Assembly: GCA_007125415.1 (NCBI GenBank)
Contig: SLDH01000185.1
Coordinates: forward strand, 1-6,434
Direction: 5' to 3'
From: Roseovarius sp.
GTDB lineage: Bacteria; Pseudomonadota; Alphaproteobacteria; Rhodobacterales; Rhodobacteraceae
Length of the DNA stretch: 6,434 bases
Notes under the pieces: generated by a model
The model's database searches: none
Told to the model about the DNA's origin: nothing
The model's input: the letters and a program-made list of their open reading frames with translations, nothing else
Shown here: positions 1 through 6,025 of the stretch, piece by piece
Layout: the number at the start of each line of letters is the position of its first letter
Position numbering within the stretch: position 1 is the first letter of the stretch
Translations under genes and position numbers: made by a program

Positions 1-543
<543 letters not shown>

Positions 544-557
544 CCTGTCGGGTCGGG

Positions 558-606
558 GAGCCGTAAGCCGGATTGTGGCGGCTCAGCGCGGGAGCACCCC
601 CCGCTC
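558..606 (+). terminator. Hairpin pair after acnA, possible terminator
   Basis: Fifteen bases after the aconitase stop there is a 6-bp perfect inverted repeat, GAGCCG (558-563) with CGGCTC (579-584), closing a 15-nt loop. A second, smaller GC-rich hairpin follows, GCGGG (588-592) with CCCGC (600-604). No T-run follows either stem, so this does not match the classical Rho-independent consensus. Position and GC content fit transcript termination or 3'-end protection of the aconitase mRNA, which is an inference. Confidence 0.4.
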
Positions 607-615
607 CGCAACGGC

Positions 616-644
616 TTTCCAACCTGACGTTCCGCTCCTAAACT
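616..644 (+). promoter_or_regulatory. Candidate sigma-70-like promoter for mtnP-apt
   Basis: TTTCCA (616-621) and TAAACT (639-644) are separated by 17 bp, each matching four of six consensus positions. They lie after the hairpins that follow acnA and 28 bp before the mtnP start codon. Placement suits an independent promoter for the adenine-salvage pair. The match is only moderate, and alphaproteobacterial -10 elements are poorly conserved, so this is a candidate only. Confidence 0.3.
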
Positions 645-671
645 GCAGCCAGTCAGAGGAAGGACGCAGCG

Positions 672-1547
672 ATGACCAACACGATGATCGGTGTCATTGG
701 CGGCTCGGGGCTTTATGAGATCAGCGGGCTTGAAGACGCAGAATGGCGCAGCGTGCAGAGCCCCTGGGGCGCGCCATCGGACCTGATCCTGACCGGCACG
801 CTGGATGGCGTGCCCATGGCCTTTCTGCCCCGGCACGGACGCGGTCATGTCCATGCACCCGGCAGTGTGCCCTATCGCGCCAACATCGATGCGCTCAAAC
901 GCCTCGGTGTCACGGATGTGATCTCCGTCTCGGCCTGCGGCTCGTTCCGCGAGGAACTGGCCCCGGGCGATTTCGTCATCGTGGACCAGTTTATCGACCG
1001 GACTTTCGCGCGCGAGAAGAGCTTTTTCGGCAAGGGCTGCGTCGCTCATGTGAGCCTTGCGCATCCCACCTGCCCGCGCCTCGCCGAAGCCTGTGCGACC
1101 GCGGCTCATGAGGCAGGCATCAATGTGCATCGCGGCGGCACCTATCTGGCCATGGAAGGCCCGCAATTCAGCACCCTGGCGGAATCGAGGCTGTATCGCG
1201 AGGTCTGGCGCTGTGACGTGATCGGCATGACCGGCATGCCCGAGGCCAAGCTCGCGCGGGAGGCGGAGCTTTGCTATGCCAGCGTCGCGATGATCACCGA
1301 TTATGACAGTTGGCATCCCGATCACGGCGAGGTCGATATTGCCGCCATCATAGAAACACTCACCGGCAATGCCGACAAGGGCCGGAGGCTGGTGGCGGGC
1401 CTGCCGGCCCTGCTGGGCCCGGAGCGCGCGCCCTGCCCGCATGGTTGTGACCGGGCGCTGGAATACGCCCTGCTGACCGCGCCGGAGAAACGCGATCCGG
1501 TGCTGATGTCGAAGCTGGATGCGGTCACGGGCCGGGTGCTGGGTTGA
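672..1547 (+). CDS. mtnP: S-methyl-5'-thioadenosine phosphorylase
   Basis: MtnP phosphorolyses 5'-methylthioadenosine, a by-product of polyamine and homoserine-lactone synthesis, to adenine and 5-methylthioribose-1-phosphate in the cytoplasm. The 291-residue product has the full purine nucleoside phosphorylase family-2 layout: a phosphate-binding loop GGSGLY at residues 10-15, RHGRGH at 54-59, the central SVSACGSFRE at 85-94, the MTAP/PNP signature with MEGPQFST at 161-168, GMTGMPEAKLARE at 185-197 and TDYDSW at 209-214. The aspartates D210 and D212 in the last motif are the adenine-selecting residues of true MTA phosphorylases; 6-oxopurine phosphorylases carry Asn there. The start is supported by AGAGGAAGGA at 655-664, seven bases before the ATG. 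Length is normal for the family (about 280-300). It precedes apt, which consumes its adenine product. No mtnA, mtnK or other methionine-salvage gene is visible. Confidence 0.96.
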   Translation: MTNTMIGVIGGSGLYEISGLEDAEWRSVQSPWGAPSDLILTGTLDGVPMAFLPRHGRGHVHAPGSVPYRANIDALKRLGVTDVISVSACGSFREELAPGDFVIVDQFIDRTFAREKSFFGKGCVAHVSLAHPTCPRLAEACATAAHEAGINVHRGGTYLAMEGPQFSTLAESRLYREVWRCDVIGMTGMPEAKLAREAELCYASVAMITDYDSWHPDHGEVDIAAIIETLTGNADKGRRLVAGLPALLGPERAPCPHGCDRALEYALLTAPEKRDPVLMSKLDAVTGRVLG

Positions 1548-1552
1548 AGCGG

Positions 1553-1569
1553 CCGGTATTGGCGACCGG
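1553..1569 (+). other. Small hairpin between mtnP and apt
   Basis: CCGGT (1553-1557) and ACCGG (1565-1569) form a 5-bp stem around a 7-nt loop, six bases after the mtnP stop. No T-tract follows, so it is more likely an intercistronic mRNA structure that sets relative mtnP and apt levels than a terminator. A stem this short can arise by chance in GC-rich DNA. Confidence 0.2.
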
Positions 1570-1645
1570 ATAGCGCCACACAGGCTTGCAGGACGACACG
1601 CGATCAGACAATCCTGTGCACAACAACCCGAAAGAGAGCGCAGAG

Positions 1646-2185
1646 ATGGCAGAGCACAAGACCGTTCGTGATTACATCCGCACCATCGTGGATTTTCCCC
1701 ATGAGGGCATTCTCTTTCGTGATGTCACCACCCTCTTCGCCAGCCCGCGCGGCTTTCGCATGGCCATCGACCAGTTGCTGCACCCCTATGCCGGGCAGGC
1801 CATCGACAAGGTGGTGGGGCTGGAGGCGCGCGGCTTCATCATCGGCGGCGCGATTGCCCATCAGCTTTCCATCGGCTTCGTGCCCATTCGCAAGAAGGGC
1901 AAGCTGCCCGGCACCGTGATCTCGGAAGATTACCAACTCGAATACGGCGAAGCGGTGGTGGAGCTGCATGATGACGCGATCGAGCCCGGGGAGCGCATTC
2001 TGCTCGTTGATGATCTCTTGGCCACGGGCGGGACGGCAGCGGCGGGCATAAGCCTGATCGAGCGGCTGGGCGGCAATATCATCGGCTGTGCCTTCATCGT
2101 TGATCTGCCCGACCTCGGCGGGCGCAAGAAGATCGAGGCGATGGGCATGGATGTGCATGCCTTATGCGCGTTCGACGGGCTGTAG
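1646..2185 (+). CDS. apt: Adenine phosphoribosyltransferase
   Basis: Apt condenses adenine with PRPP to give AMP and pyrophosphate, salvaging free adenine in the cytoplasm. From the chosen ATG the product is 179 residues, the usual length for bacterial Apt. It starts with the family N-terminus [20 protein letters not shown] at residues 7-26, then GLEARGF at 58-64, RKKGKLP at 82-88, the flexible catalytic loop EDYQLEYG at 94-101, and the PRPP-binding signature [12 protein letters not shown] at 119-130. It ends in the conserved DLPDLGGR (153-160). The frame is open back to an ATG at 1586, but the extra 20 residues are polar and unlike the family, while 1646 is preceded by the purine-rich stretch GAAAGAGAG. 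I therefore prefer 1646. The 98-bp gap to mtnP and their linked substrates support co-transcription, since mtnP activity is a direct source of adenine. Confidence 0.95.
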   Translation: MAEHKTVRDYIRTIVDFPHEGILFRDVTTLFASPRGFRMAIDQLLHPYAGQAIDKVVGLEARGFIIGGAIAHQLSIGFVPIRKKGKLPGTVISEDYQLEYGEAVVELHDDAIEPGERILLVDDLLATGGTAAAGISLIERLGGNIIGCAFIVDLPDLGGRKKIEAMGMDVHALCAFDGL

Positions 2186-2370
2186 AGCCGCTCTCGATCA
2201 ACCTGAGGCGCCCTGCCCCAAGCCGCGCATTACCGGGCCGCGGCACGGCGATCCGATTCCAGCGCAGTTTGCGCCAAATGGGAGTCATCTCCACCCGGGT
2301 GGCCGTATGCCCTGGAATCAGGAACAGTTGAGCCCGACAGGATGCACCACGCTATCGCCGCGCGCTGTAT
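2186..2370. other. Convergent spacer between apt and the epimerase, with nested palindromes
   Basis: This 185-bp stretch separates two genes whose 3' ends face each other, and I see no coding sequence in it. It holds an 8-bp perfect inverted repeat, GATTCCAG (2255-2262) with CTGGAATC (2312-2319). Inside that lie the hairpin GCGCA-GTT-TGCGC (2262-2274), the short stem GGAG-TCAT-CTCC (2281-2292) and the 12-bp perfect palindrome CCACCCGGGTGG (2291-2302). The inner stems overlap by two bases and so cannot both form fully. The likely role is bidirectional transcription termination. No T-tracts are present, so termination would have to depend on structure or on Rho. Confidence 0.45.
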
Positions 2371-3384
2371 TCACACCCCGTAATAGGCCCGGTACCAGCG
2401 CACGAAGGCCGCGATCCCGTCGCGGATATCGGTTTGCGGGCGATAACCCGTCAGGCTTTGCAGAAGCGAGGCATCCGCCCAGGTGGCCGGCACATCGCCC
2501 TTCTGCATCGGCATCAGGTTGCGCTTTGCGCTCACGCCAAGCTCGGCTTCGATAGCCTCGACGAAATCGAGCAGCCTCACGGAGTTCGAATTGCCGATAT
2601 TGACGATGCGGTAGGGTGCCACGGGCGACAGGCTGTCACCTGCCGCGATCTCATCGGTGCTTTCGGGCCGCACCGGCACAGCATCAATCAACAGCCGGAT
2701 GGCGCGGACAAGATCATCCACATAGGTGAAATCGCGGAACATCTCGCCGTGGTTGTAGATGTCCACCGCGCGTCCCTCGAGCATCGCCGCCACGAACTTG
2801 AAGAGCGCCATGTCCGGCCGGCCCCAGGGGCCATAGACCGTAAAGAAACGGAACATCGTGGTGGGCAGATCCCAAAGATGCGCATAGGAATGGCCCATCG
2901 CCTCCCCGGCTTTCTTGGTGGCGGCATAGATCGTCATGGGCGTGTCGGCCTTGTGCGTCTCGCCATAGGGCATGTCGCCATTGGCCCCGTAGACCGAGGA
3001 GGTAGAGGCCATCAGCAGATGGCGCACTGCATGGCGGCGGGCAACTTCCATCACGTTGAAGGTGCCCACGACATTCGTCTCGACATAGAGGCGCGGGTTT
3101 TCGAGCGAATAGCGGACGCCGGCCTGCGCGGCGAGATGGATGATGATCTCGGGCGCGAAGCCATCGGCGACCGCATCGAGCGCCGCCCCATCCTCGATCA
3201 TCACCTCTTCCGCGCTGAATCCGGGCGATTGCAACAGCATCTGATGCCGCTTGTGTTTCAGGCACACGTCGTAATAATCGGTCATGCCGTCGACGCCGAG
3301 GACCGTCATCCCCTCATCGAGCAGCAGGCGTGACAGGTGATAGCCGATAAACCCCGCACTTCCGGTCACCATCACCCGTGTCAT
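2371..3384 (-). CDS. NAD-dependent epimerase, UDP-glucuronate 4-epimerase-like
   Basis: This is an extended short-chain dehydrogenase of 337 residues, close to the CapI/LspL UDP-glucuronate 4-epimerases that supply UDP-galacturonate for capsule, LPS core or exopolysaccharide. The Rossmann loop TGSAGFIG is at residues 7-14, HLAAQAGVRYSLENP at 83-97, STSSVYG at 127-133, the catalytic YAATK (Y153, K157) at 153-157, FFTVYGPWGRPDMA at 180-193, RDFTYVDD at 217-224 and MPMQKGDVPATWAD at 291-304. The GPWGRPDMA and GDVPAT blocks distinguish this group from dTDP-glucose dehydratases and GalE. I chose the ATG at 3384 because the Rossmann fold starts right after it and AAGGGG lies just upstream. The frame extends to 3453, but those 23 residues are arginine-rich and not conserved. 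No glycosyltransferase or other sugar gene is adjacent. The exact substrate is inferred. Confidence 0.88.
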   Translation of the reverse strand: MTRVMVTGSAGFIGYHLSRLLLDEGMTVLGVDGMTDYYDVCLKHKRHQMLLQSPGFSAEEVMIEDGAALDAVADGFAPEIIIHLAAQAGVRYSLENPRLYVETNVVGTFNVMEVARRHAVRHLLMASTSSVYGANGDMPYGETHKADTPMTIYAATKKAGEAMGHSYAHLWDLPTTMFRFFTVYGPWGRPDMALFKFVAAMLEGRAVDIYNHGEMFRDFTYVDDLVRAIRLLIDAVPVRPESTDEIAAGDSLSPVAPYRIVNIGNSNSVRLLDFVEAIEAELGVSAKRNLMPMQKGDVPATWADASLLQSLTGYRPQTDIRDGIAAFVRWYRAYYGV

Positions 3385-3452
3385 CGAACCACCCCTTCTG
3401 CCTGACCGGTATGGCGATAGCCTGCGGTACAGCCCGGAGCAAGACAAGAGCA

Positions 3453-3481
3453 TTGGCGTGACGTGGATTCTGGTGTAACAA
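3453..3481 (+). promoter_or_regulatory. Candidate promoter for the amine oxidase
   Basis: TTGGCG (3453-3458; four of six -35 consensus positions) and TAACAA (3476-3481; three of six) are spaced by 17 bp. This would place the start of transcription near 3488, inside the palindrome that follows and about 25 bp before the oxidase ATG. The -10 match is weak, and support comes mainly from spacing and from the adjacent operator-like site. Confidence 0.35.
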
Positions 3482-3485
3482 TAAC

Positions 3486-3499
3486 TGAATGGTCATTCA
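3486..3499. promoter_or_regulatory. Operator-like palindrome upstream of the amine oxidase
   Basis: TGAATGGTCATTCA is a perfect 6-bp inverted repeat (TGAATG/CATTCA) around a 2-bp centre. It stands out as AT-rich in a GC-rich context. It lies between the candidate -10 element and the ribosome binding site of the oxidase, where a bound protein would block initiation. The TGAATG...CATTCA form resembles operators bound by several TetR-family repressors, such as the Bacillus FadR box. No regulator gene is visible, so the identity of the binding protein is unknown. The site is about 100 bp upstream of the divergent epimerase and could affect that gene too. Confidence 0.5.
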
Positions 3500-3501
3500 T
3501 T

Positions 3502-3507
3502 AGGAGA
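3502..3507 (+). promoter_or_regulatory. Ribosome binding site fixing the oxidase start
   Basis: AGGAGA lies six bases before the ATG at 3514. It decides that start over an in-frame upstream start at 3463, from which translation would run through the operator-like palindrome and bury the twin-arginine signal. Confidence 0.75.
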
Positions 3508-3513
3508 TTCTAC

Positions 3514-4851
3514 ATGCCAGCTTCGACCCCCTATTCACGCCGCGCCATCCTGGGCGGGATCGCCTCCATGCCCATGGCACCAGCGCTCGCAAGCAACCCA
3601 TCGGGCGATGTGGACGTGGTGGTGATCGGCGCGGGAATCGCGGGCCTGACCGCTGCTCGGACCCTTATGGACAAGGGCCATGACGTGACATTGATCGAAG
3701 CGGCGGACCGGATTGGCGGACGCGCCTATGCTGAAACTGCCACTTTCGGTCAGCCCCACGACCATGGCTGCAGCTGGATCAACCATGCCGACACCAATCC
3801 CTGGCAGGAGATTGCCCGGGAGCACGGGTTCGATCTTCTCGATCATACCTCCGCCGGCGGGGCACATTTCGTCGATGGAGAGCGCGCCAATGCCGAACAG
3901 CGCCGCAGCTATGATCATGCTTGGGGCACGGTCACCCAGGCGCTGATGAAGGCCGGCCGGGAAAACCTCGATGTGGCGGCAAGCACCATGATGCCCGATG
4001 ATCCCACACTCGGCACGGTGAAAACCTGGATGGGTCCGATGGATTTCAGTGTCGATTTCAAGGATCTCTCGACCGCCGATTGGTGGAACAGCGCCGACAG
4101 CAACAAGGACCTGCTTGTGCCAGAGGGGCTTGGCACGGTGATCGCCGCCTTTGGCAGGGATATCCCGGTGCGTCTGAACACGCCCGCTCAGGCCGTGACC
4201 TGGGGGGGCGATGGTGTTCGGGTGGAAACACCCGATGGCACGATCCACGCAAAGGCCTGCATCTGCACTGTCTCCACCGGCGTGCTGCAGGCGGGCTCGA
4301 TCAACTTCGCCAGCGGCCTGCCTGTCGAGACGCAGGAAGCCATCGGCAATCTGCCCATGGGGCTGCTCAACAAGGTTTCCCTGCAATTCAGAGATACACG
4401 GCTGGGCTTTTCACCGAACCAGTGGCTTGATTACTTTGTGCCCAATGACATGCCGGCAGAGGCGGTGTATTTCCTCACCTGGCCCTTTGGCTATGACTTC
4501 ATGGTCGGATTCATCGGTGGTGATTTCGGCTGGGAGCTCTCGCGCGCCGGCGAGGCGGCCGCGGTGGATTTTGCGCTTGAAGAGCTTGTCAGGATGGCCG
4601 GCTCCAACGCGCGGAACGCCTTCGTAAAAGGCCATCTGACAAGGTGGGACAGCAATCCTTTTGTCCTCGGGGCCTATACCGCCGCCCGCCCGGGCCGCTT
4701 CAGCGCTCGCGCGGCACTGGCCCGGCCAGTGGAAGACCGGCTCTTCTTTGCGGGTGAAGCATTGGCCGCGCCCTATCAGGCGCTCAACTCCGGCCCCTAT
4801 TTCAGCGGGCGTGACACGGCAAACCGCGTGATCGCGCAGGTCCTCTCCTGA
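3514..4851 (+). CDS. Tat-exported flavin-containing amine oxidase family protein
   Basis: This 445-residue FAD enzyme belongs to the flavin monoamine/polyamine oxidase family, which oxidises amines to imines with transfer of electrons to oxygen or another acceptor. The N-terminus has a twin-arginine signal, YSRRAIL at residues 7-13, a short hydrophobic stretch and a likely cleavage after APALA (26). Folded, cofactor-loaded export to the periplasm is therefore predicted. The dinucleotide fold follows: [11 protein letters not shown] (35-45), acidic E62 for the ribose, then [11 protein letters not shown] (64-74). K287 in LLNKVSLQF matches the lysine that holds the flavin-linked water in this family. 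The C-terminal FAD motif is [20 protein letters not shown] (411-430), ending in SGRDTANR. No cysteine stands at the usual covalent-flavin position. The ribosome binding site and operator-like palindrome immediately upstream suggest inducible expression. The substrate is unknown. A non-amine flavin oxidase of the same fold is possible. Confidence 0.85.
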   Translation: MPASTPYSRRAILGGIASMPMAPALASNPSGDVDVVVIGAGIAGLTAARTLMDKGHDVTLIEAADRIGGRAYAETATFGQPHDHGCSWINHADTNPWQEIAREHGFDLLDHTSAGGAHFVDGERANAEQRRSYDHAWGTVTQALMKAGRENLDVAASTMMPDDPTLGTVKTWMGPMDFSVDFKDLSTADWWNSADSNKDLLVPEGLGTVIAAFGRDIPVRLNTPAQAVTWGGDGVRVETPDGTIHAKACICTVSTGVLQAGSINFASGLPVETQEAIGNLPMGLLNKVSLQFRDTRLGFSPNQWLDYFVPNDMPAEAVYFLTWPFGYDFMVGFIGGDFGWELSRAGEAAAVDFALEELVRMAGSNARNAFVKGHLTRWDSNPFVLGAYTAARPGRFSARAALARPVEDRLFFAGEALAAPYQALNSGPYFSGRDTANRVIAQVLS

Positions 4852-4891
4852 GCCTGCGCGACTTTCGGCTTACCCGTCGCGGCGGAGCACC

Positions 4892-4942
4892 GCATTGGCC
4901 AGACCACAAGGGCTTTCGCAAGCCGTTGTGATCGGCCAATGC
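4892..4942. repeat. 51-nt imperfect inverted repeat (long hairpin)
   Basis: The outer arms are a perfect 9-bp match, GCATTGGCC (4892-4900) with GGCCAATGC (4934-4942). After a small internal irregularity (a bulged A, two pairs and one C-A mismatch), CACAA (4905-4909) pairs with TTGTG (4926-4930). One G-G mismatch follows, then GGCTT (4911-4915) pairs with AAGCC (4920-4924) around a TCGC tetraloop. About 21 of 25 stem positions pair. It starts 41 bases after the oxidase stop, so it may terminate or protect that mRNA. It could equally be a REP-like dispersed repeat or part of a small RNA. No T-run follows directly. Confidence 0.6.
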
Positions 4943-5082
4943 CTGTCCTGCATCTTTACCATGAGGGTGGGGCCCTCTTCGGCAAGCTCTGAGCGCCAAC
5001 AGGCCGACCCGATGGATTTCGCGAGGGTCAGGGGCAACTTGAAGCATGCAAGACGGCACAGCCGAAGATGATCTCTGCCCCA

Positions 5083-5112
5083 TTGGCAGGCGGCTGCAAA
5101 TCGGTCTAGGAT
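5083..5112 (+). promoter_or_regulatory. Candidate sigma-70-like promoter for the SGNH hydrolase
   Basis: TTGGCA (5083-5088) matches five of six -35 positions and TAGGAT (5107-5112) four of six -10 positions, with an 18-bp spacer. Transcription would begin about 20 bases before the ATG at 5141, leaving a short leader that contains GGAAAGG (5123-5129) as a somewhat distant ribosome binding site (11 bases). It is the best promoter match I see in the window. Confidence 0.42.
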
Positions 5113-5140
5113 CGCGCGCGACGGAAAGGCGGTAGCCGGG

Positions 5141-5974
5141 ATGCACCATCGACTTCTTCGCCCCTTGTTCCTTGTATGGGCCCTTCTGGCGCTGGCGCTG
5201 CCCGCGCGCGCCGATCCGCCCCATTGGCCGTTCGATACGCGGGTCATCATGTCAGGGCACAGCCTGACGGACCCGATCGAGCCTGTGCTGCGCGCCATGG
5301 TGCAGGCCATGGGAGGTCGCGGCGGCGTGATCCATCTTTCGACCATTCCGGGAAGTCCGATGGACTGGCGCTGGGCCAATCCCGGCAACCCCGTCGATGC
5401 CAGAACCGAAATCGGCGCCTATGATCTGCTGGTGATGACCGAACGGGTGCCGCTCCTTGACACGATGAAATGGCACAACTCGCCTGATGAGGCGCTGCGC
5501 TGGGCACGCCACGCCTGGGATCATGGCGCGGCGATGGTGCTCTATGCCAGTTGGATCAACCTCGACACGGGGCCCGGACTGGATGACGGAACAGCGGAGA
5601 CTCATCTTCCGTTTCGCGCGCGGCTCGAGGTCGAGAATGCGCGCTGGCGCGAAATCGCGGCGCATGCGAATGCCGGGCGCGCGCCCGATATGCCGGAAAT
5701 CGCCATGATCCCCGGCCCCGAGATCTGGATGGCTGTCCATGACGAGATCACCCAAGGAAGGGCACCGCTGCAGGACATCGCGGATCTCTTTTCCGACAAT
5801 ATTCATGTCAACGGATCGGGGGCATATCTGATCGCGCTGGCCCATCTTGCGGTGATCTACGGGGCCGATCCGCGCGATGTTCCGCGCGGGCTCGGGCGCG
5901 TCCATGTGCCGGAACCCGAGATCGCAAGCTGGATGCAGGATCTTGTCTGGCGGGTCGTGAGCGGCTCGGATTGA
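5141..5974 (+). CDS. Exported SGNH/GDSL-like hydrolase, function unknown
   Basis: The 277-residue product has a clear Sec signal peptide: basic HHRLLR, a hydrophobic core at about residues 8-20 and an AxA-type site PARA|DPP, so cleavage is expected after residue 24. The mature part looks like a SGNH-fold esterase or lipase. Block I is VIMSGHSLTD (35-44) with S41 as the candidate nucleophile. Block V is DNIHVNGSGAYL (219-230), giving the D219-x-x-H222 pair. G71 in TIPGSP may serve as the block II glycine. The usual GxND of block III is not seen. In its place is YDLLVMTERVPL (94-105), followed by AMVLYASW (130-137), an arrangement like the SGNH relatives that use Gln/Glu here (DUF4886-like or carbohydrate esterases), which is an inference. 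The ATG at 5141 is the only start that gives the signal peptide. It is a single-gene unit, convergent with hemA. The substrate cannot be read from the sequence. Confidence 0.78.
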   Translation: MHHRLLRPLFLVWALLALALPARADPPHWPFDTRVIMSGHSLTDPIEPVLRAMVQAMGGRGGVIHLSTIPGSPMDWRWANPGNPVDARTEIGAYDLLVMTERVPLLDTMKWHNSPDEALRWARHAWDHGAAMVLYASWINLDTGPGLDDGTAETHLPFRARLEVENARWREIAAHANAGRAPDMPEIAMIPGPEIWMAVHDEITQGRAPLQDIADLFSDNIHVNGSGAYLIALAHLAVIYGADPRDVPRGLGRVHVPEPEIASWMQDLVWRVVSGSD

Positions 5975-6006
5975 GTTGCAAGGCTACGGCTGGGCTGGAG
6001 CATATC

Positions 6007-6025
6007 GCGCAAAGGCGGTTTGCGC
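6007..6025. terminator. Hairpin between convergent hydrolase and hemA genes
   Basis: GCGCAAA (6007-6013) and TTTGCGC (6019-6025) are a perfect 7-bp inverted repeat with a 5-nt loop GGCGG. It lies in the 51-bp gap between the two facing stop codons and directly abuts the hemA stop (6026-6028). The position suits a bidirectional terminator. The T-rich part is within the stem, not after it, so efficiency cannot be judged. Confidence 0.5.

Larger units (their letters stand above)
4852..5140. other. Non-coding spacer between oxidase and hydrolase
   Basis: This 289-bp stretch has no convincing gene on either strand. A frame on the - strand is open through it but lacks a good start, has mixed third-position base use and runs on antisense to the hydrolase gene. 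The spacer contains a long imperfect hairpin (4892-4942), a short GC hairpin, GAGGG (4963-4967) with CCCTC (4973-4977), and a promoter candidate near its right end. Unusually long for this window, it may hold an RNA element. Confidence 0.5.

Noticed and set aside
544..671. Possible SAM-responsive riboswitch upstream of mtnP
   Set aside because: mtnP is linked to SAM metabolism, so I looked for one. I could see only short GC hairpins, with no SAM-II or other SAM aptamer core, and the spacer is only 128 bp.
2255..2319. tRNA-like cloverleaf in the convergent spacer
   Set aside because: The multi-stem fold suggested a tRNA or tRNA remnant, but there is no T-loop GGTTCGA-type motif, no proper anticodon arm and the outer stem is 8 bp with mismatched flanks.
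2434..3333. Long open frame on the + strand across the epimerase
   Set aside because: It is antisense to the epimerase and rich in His, Arg and Gly with no family motifs, so it is a mirror of GC-rich codon usage.
3463..3513. Upstream in-frame start of the oxidase at 3463
   Set aside because: It would add 17 residues before the twin-arginine motif and read through the operator-like palindrome and the AGGAGA ribosome binding site. The ATG at 3514 is better supported.
3535..4386. Long open frame on the - strand across the oxidase
   Set aside because: It is antisense to a complete flavoenzyme gene and has no domain or plausible ribosome binding site.
5046..5135. 29-codon + strand frame just before the hydrolase
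   Set aside because: It has no convincing ribosome binding site and overlaps the best promoter candidate for the hydrolase.
4870..5388. 172-codon - strand frame through the 4852-5140 spacer
   Set aside because: Half of it is antisense to the hydrolase signal and block I region. The spacer half is Cys/Trp-rich with mixed third-position bases and contains the 51-nt hairpin. I recognise no family. The spacer half could be a decayed gene, but nothing shows this positively.
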